A stretch of 7,628 nucleotides of DNA. Source: Parachlamydiaceae bacterium (GTDB lineage: Bacteria > Chlamydiota > Chlamydiia > Chlamydiales > Parachlamydiaceae). A model generated the notes under the pieces. That model made no database searches, was not told where the DNA came from, and worked only from the letters and a program-made list of their open reading frames with translations. Of the stretch, positions 6,081 to 7,628 are shown in pieces (the stretch's first letter is position 1; the number at the start of each line of letters is the position of its first letter). The position numbers were made by a program, and so were the translations under genes. The stretch is taken from positions 1 through 7,628 of the forward strand of contig JAUXSJ010000028.1 in assembly GCA_030679615.1 (NCBI GenBank), given 5' to 3'.

Positions 6081-7223
6081 TTATATGGAGGAATTATTTA
6101 TAATATATTTTTCAATCGATTCTGCCATTACATCGGTTGTTTTACATATGTTTGGCCAAGGTTTACCTTTATTGTTATCAATACCTACAAATAAAGCATA
6201 ACATTGGTTAGGACATATATATTTCCAATGACATTTAGCGCATTGATCTTCTGGATCTTTACGCGGAAGCCAAGATCTGAACGCATTTAAATTATTATAA
6301 TCCCATATTCCTAAGTGAACATTTCCAAGCTTATAACGATTTGCCTCTGATTTTAAATTGACATCATCAACAATTCTTGAACAAGGATATATGTCTCCAT
6401 TTATATCAATTGTCCAATCTGATTTTGCAGCTTGACAAATTGTGTTATTATCTTCATCTAATAGTTGATCTTTTGAAGAATTTTTCCAAGAAATGTGTTT
6501 TTCTGCCATCGAGTTAAGAGGGCTGATATAAGAATTACTTAGGACCTTATTGTTAACAACCCTGATGCAATTATTGTGAATAACCTTTTGAACTTCTTCT
6601 CTGAAAATATCCATAATATTATTATCCCAAATATTAGTCTTTTCCAAAGCTAAATGAAAAATCAGAGTGTTAAAACCCAAAGAAACAATATAATTGATTG
6701 ATTCTGAAAACAAATGCACATTTGAAGGGTTTACAACCAAACTTGCAACTACGTTTTTATAAGCTGCAACTTGTGAAAGAGATAAATTTCCACCTATTAA
6801 ATCAAAAGAACCTTTACCATAGATTGTTTTTCTATTTATATTATGATTTTCTGGGCTTCCATCAATACTAATTTGCATTTTTATGTTGTTGTCTACAATA
6901 AAATCAAAAATTTTCTTTGTTAACAATGTGGCATTTGTTAAAATAGAGAATTTTACATCTATTTTAGTGTTCTTAGAAAGAATCTTAGCATGGTTTACAG
7001 AGGTGAAAAAAGCTTCTTTATTAATAAGTGGCTCTCCTCCATAAAACATAAAACTAAGCGATTTACAGCTTTTATTTTCTTGTGCCGCTGCAAAAGCCCA
7101 ATTAATTGAAGCTGTTGCGGTAGAAATTGACATTTTTTTATTAACATGAGCTTGATAACAATAATTGCATCTTAAATTACAAGCGTGTGTTAAATAAATC
7201 CAAACATTACATGATGAAGACAT
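6081..7223 (-). CDS. Radical SAM/SPASM peptide maturase 1
   Basis: This 380-residue enzyme should reductively cleave S-adenosylmethionine at a [4Fe-4S] cluster and use the resulting radical to modify the precursor. The cluster motif CxxxCxxC is at Cys15, 19 and 22 (HACNLRCNYCY). The SAM-binding motif FYGGEP is near residues 60-65, and the family-typical SIDG…H…R…GKGSF segment spans 119-140. A complete seven-cysteine SPASM domain for auxiliary clusters follows: Cys263, then GDIYPC to Cys281, then Cys328, 331, 337, 341 and 360. The length is normal for a radical SAM/SPASM protein without a fused leader-binding domain. It starts 35 bases after the precursor stop, and no strong ribosome site is seen before the ATG. 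It resembles maturase 3 more than maturase 2, sharing an AxxKxxIWD-type segment at 192-200. The family call is secure; the bond formed is unknown. Confidence 0.93.
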   Translation of the reverse strand: MSSSCNVWIYLTHACNLRCNYCYQAHVNKKMSISTATASINWAFAAAQENKSCKSLSFMFYGGEPLINKEAFFTSVNHAKILSKNTKIDVKFSILTNATLLTKKIFDFIVDNNIKMQISIDGSPENHNINRKTIYGKGSFDLIGGNLSLSQVAAYKNVVASLVVNPSNVHLFSESINYIVSLGFNTLIFHLALEKTNIWDNNIMDIFREEVQKVIHNNCIRVVNNKVLSNSYISPLNSMAEKHISWKNSSKDQLLDEDNNTICQAAKSDWTIDINGDIYPCSRIVDDVNLKSEANRYKLGNVHLGIWDYNNLNAFRSWLPRKDPEDQCAKCHWKYICPNQCYALFVGIDNNKGKPWPNICKTTDVMAESIEKYIINNSSI

Positions 7224-7258
7224 ATACAGCTTACTATATTCTTGAAAAAGTCAAATAG

Positions 7259-7453
7259 CTATTGGGAATAATCACAGCACTTGCCACATCCACCACCACT
7301 TTTTCCGCATGCATAAATACCATGCTCATTTACATCAAAAATTGTTGTAAAATTTTGAGGATTCATTAATTCAATTTCTTTGATAAGAGCATCAATGTCA
7401 TTTGCATCTATTAAATTTTTTTCTTTAATTAGAGCAGTGTCGTTATTAAGCAT
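7259..7453 (-). CDS. RiPP precursor peptide with a Gly/Cys-rich core
   Basis: This is a 64-residue peptide and the first gene of the operon. Residues 1 to about 44 form an acidic, helix-prone leader; residues 45-64 read GIYACGKSGGGCGKCCDYSQ. All four cysteines (49, 56, 59, 60) lie in this tail, and the leader has none. Small size, charged leader, Cys/Gly-rich end and position directly before three radical SAM/SPASM genes are the standard marks of a radical-SAM-modified RiPP substrate. The tail repeats CGK seven residues apart and begins with an ACG-X tetrad. The leader repeats ALIKE at residues 7-11 and 22-26. No double-glycine cleavage site is obvious. Sactipeptide- or ranthipeptide-type thioethers are possible outcomes for such cores, but the chemistry cannot be read from the sequence. 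A short metal-binding peptide is an alternative. Confidence 0.82.
   Translation of the reverse strand: MLNNDTALIKEKNLIDANDIDALIKEIELMNPQNFTTIFDVNEHGIYACGKSGGGCGKCCDYSQ
7376..7435 (-). repeat. Internal duplication in the precursor leader (two ALIKE motifs)
   Basis: Bases 7421-7435 and 7376-7390 both encode Ala-Leu-Ile-Lys-Glu, with 13 of 15 bases identical, 45 bases apart. The repeats could provide two equivalent docking sites on the leader, or they may be a chance feature of a Leu/Ile/Lys/Glu-rich helix. Confidence 0.5.
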
Positions 7454-7460
7454 TTACTTT

Positions 7461-7464
7461 TCCT
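7461..7464 (-). promoter_or_regulatory. Ribosome binding site of the precursor peptide
   Basis: AGGA on the minus strand sits seven bases before the ATG at 7451-7453. It is one of the best-placed ribosome sites in the operon, as expected for a precursor peptide that must be made in excess over its modifying enzymes. Confidence 0.7.
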
Positions 7465-7483
7465 ATTTGATCATTTTTTTAGA

Positions 7484-7511
7484 TATATATCATACTGTTT
7501 GTATAAGTCAA
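7484..7511 (-). promoter_or_regulatory. Sigma-70-like promoter of the RiPP operon
   Basis: On the minus strand, TTGACT (7506-7511, five of six matches to the -35 consensus) is followed after 16 bases by TATATA (7484-7489, four of six matches to the -10). An overlapping TATGAT occurs a few bases earlier in the spacer. Initiation about seven bases downstream would leave a leader of roughly 20-25 bases, just enough for the AGGA ribosome site of the precursor. A 10-base palindrome, GATATATATC (7482-7491), overlaps the -10. It could be an operator half or simply AT-rich sequence. The -35 box overlaps the stop codon of the upstream frame, so transcription from upstream could also read through. Confidence 0.55.
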
Positions 7512-7628
7512 CACACAATAAGTGATATTGCAGTGCCTATGTATGAAGAATTTAAGTTCTCCCCAAAAAGGCCTAGTGGGTATACAGCCAGTAAACATGT
7601 AAAAATAGCACATAAGGATTTTAAAACA
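7508..7628 (-). CDS. 3' end of an unidentified hydrophobic protein (partial, enters from right edge)
   Basis: This frame is open from the right edge for 39 residues and ends at TGA (7508-7510). The translation is hydrophobic, with one membrane-like stretch (…CAIFTCLLAVYPLGLFG…), a short polar turn (ENLNSS) and a second hydrophobic run (YIGTAISLIVC) that stops abruptly. G+C is lowest at third codon positions (about 10 of 39), as expected for coding DNA in an AT-rich genome. The last hydrophobic run is too short for a full membrane helix, so the gene may be truncated. It points the same way as the RiPP operon and stops 54 bases before the precursor start. I do not recognise the family. A plus-strand frame and another minus-strand frame are also open here, so the reading is only moderately supported. 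Confidence 0.4.
   Translation of the reverse strand, partial: VLKSLCAIFTCLLAVYPLGLFGENLNSSYIGTAISLIVC

Noticed and set aside
7239..7258. Weak TTGA/TCAA stem between precursor and maturase 1, as an attenuator
   Set aside because: Only four pairs with a bulged extension and no terminal T run, so a partial terminator is not supported.
7262..7321. Gly-rich GGGCGK segment of the precursor as a nucleotide-binding P-loop
   Set aside because: It is at the end of a 64-residue peptide with no surrounding NTPase fold, and the Ser/Thr after GK is missing.
7472..7474. Mini-frame ATG ATC AAA TAG in the operon leader, possibly an upstream regulatory ORF
   Set aside because: Three codons with no ribosome site and no codons hinting at attenuation.
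7561..7580. GC-rich inverted repeat around AGGCCT as a terminator of the upstream gene
   Set aside because: It lies within an open frame, the outer stem is only four pairs and no T run follows.
7539..7628. Plus-strand ATG frame open to the right edge, a possible divergent gene
   Set aside because: No ribosome site precedes it, and the opposite strand gives a coherent hydrophobic protein end. It remains an open alternative.

Overview
This very AT-rich window (well under a third G+C by eye) reads as one minus-strand operon that builds a ribosomally made, post-translationally modified peptide (RiPP). TAA, TAG and TGA all act as stops, so the code is standard. Recognisable ribosome sites are AGGA/GAGG-like, and the one visible promoter is sigma-70-like. 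This fits an AT-rich bacterium. I cannot name the phylum: Campylobacterota, Fusobacteriota, spirochaetes, Clostridia and AT-rich Gammaproteobacteria all remain possible.

In transcription order (right to left) the layout is as follows. The 3' end of an unidentified hydrophobic protein enters from the right edge, and its stop codon lies inside the -35 box of the operon promoter (7484-7511). A 64-residue precursor peptide follows (7259-7453), with a charged helical leader and a Gly/Cys/Lys-rich tail holding four cysteines. Next come three tandem radical SAM/SPASM maturases (6081-7223, 4870-6015, 3789-4880), then a 69-residue helical protein with a DxDxDG loop (3542-3751), then a B12-binding-type radical SAM enzyme (2201-3535). 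A GNAT acetyltransferase with a long unknown C-terminal half (979-2226) and an unrecognised 274-residue protein (152-976) come after that. The last gene is the start of a membrane protein (1-162) that runs off the left edge. Genes are tightly packed: several overlap by 8-26 bases or sit 2-6 bases apart, and the largest internal gap is 65 bases. No stretch over 300 bases lacks a gene.

The likely logic is that the three SPASM enzymes install cross-links or other radical modifications on the short Cys-rich core. The B12-type enzyme may methylate or otherwise alter it, and the acetyltransferase may add a late tailoring step. The left-edge membrane protein could move the product or protect the producer. 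Four radical SAM enzymes on a core of about 20 residues is an unusually heavy modification load. No leader-binding RRE domain, leader protease or complete transporter is visible. The B12-type gene carries two G/C homopolymers (8 and 7 bases) whose slippage would truncate it. The distal genes are clearly more AT-rich than the radical SAM genes, which suggests a mosaic history or weaker constraint.
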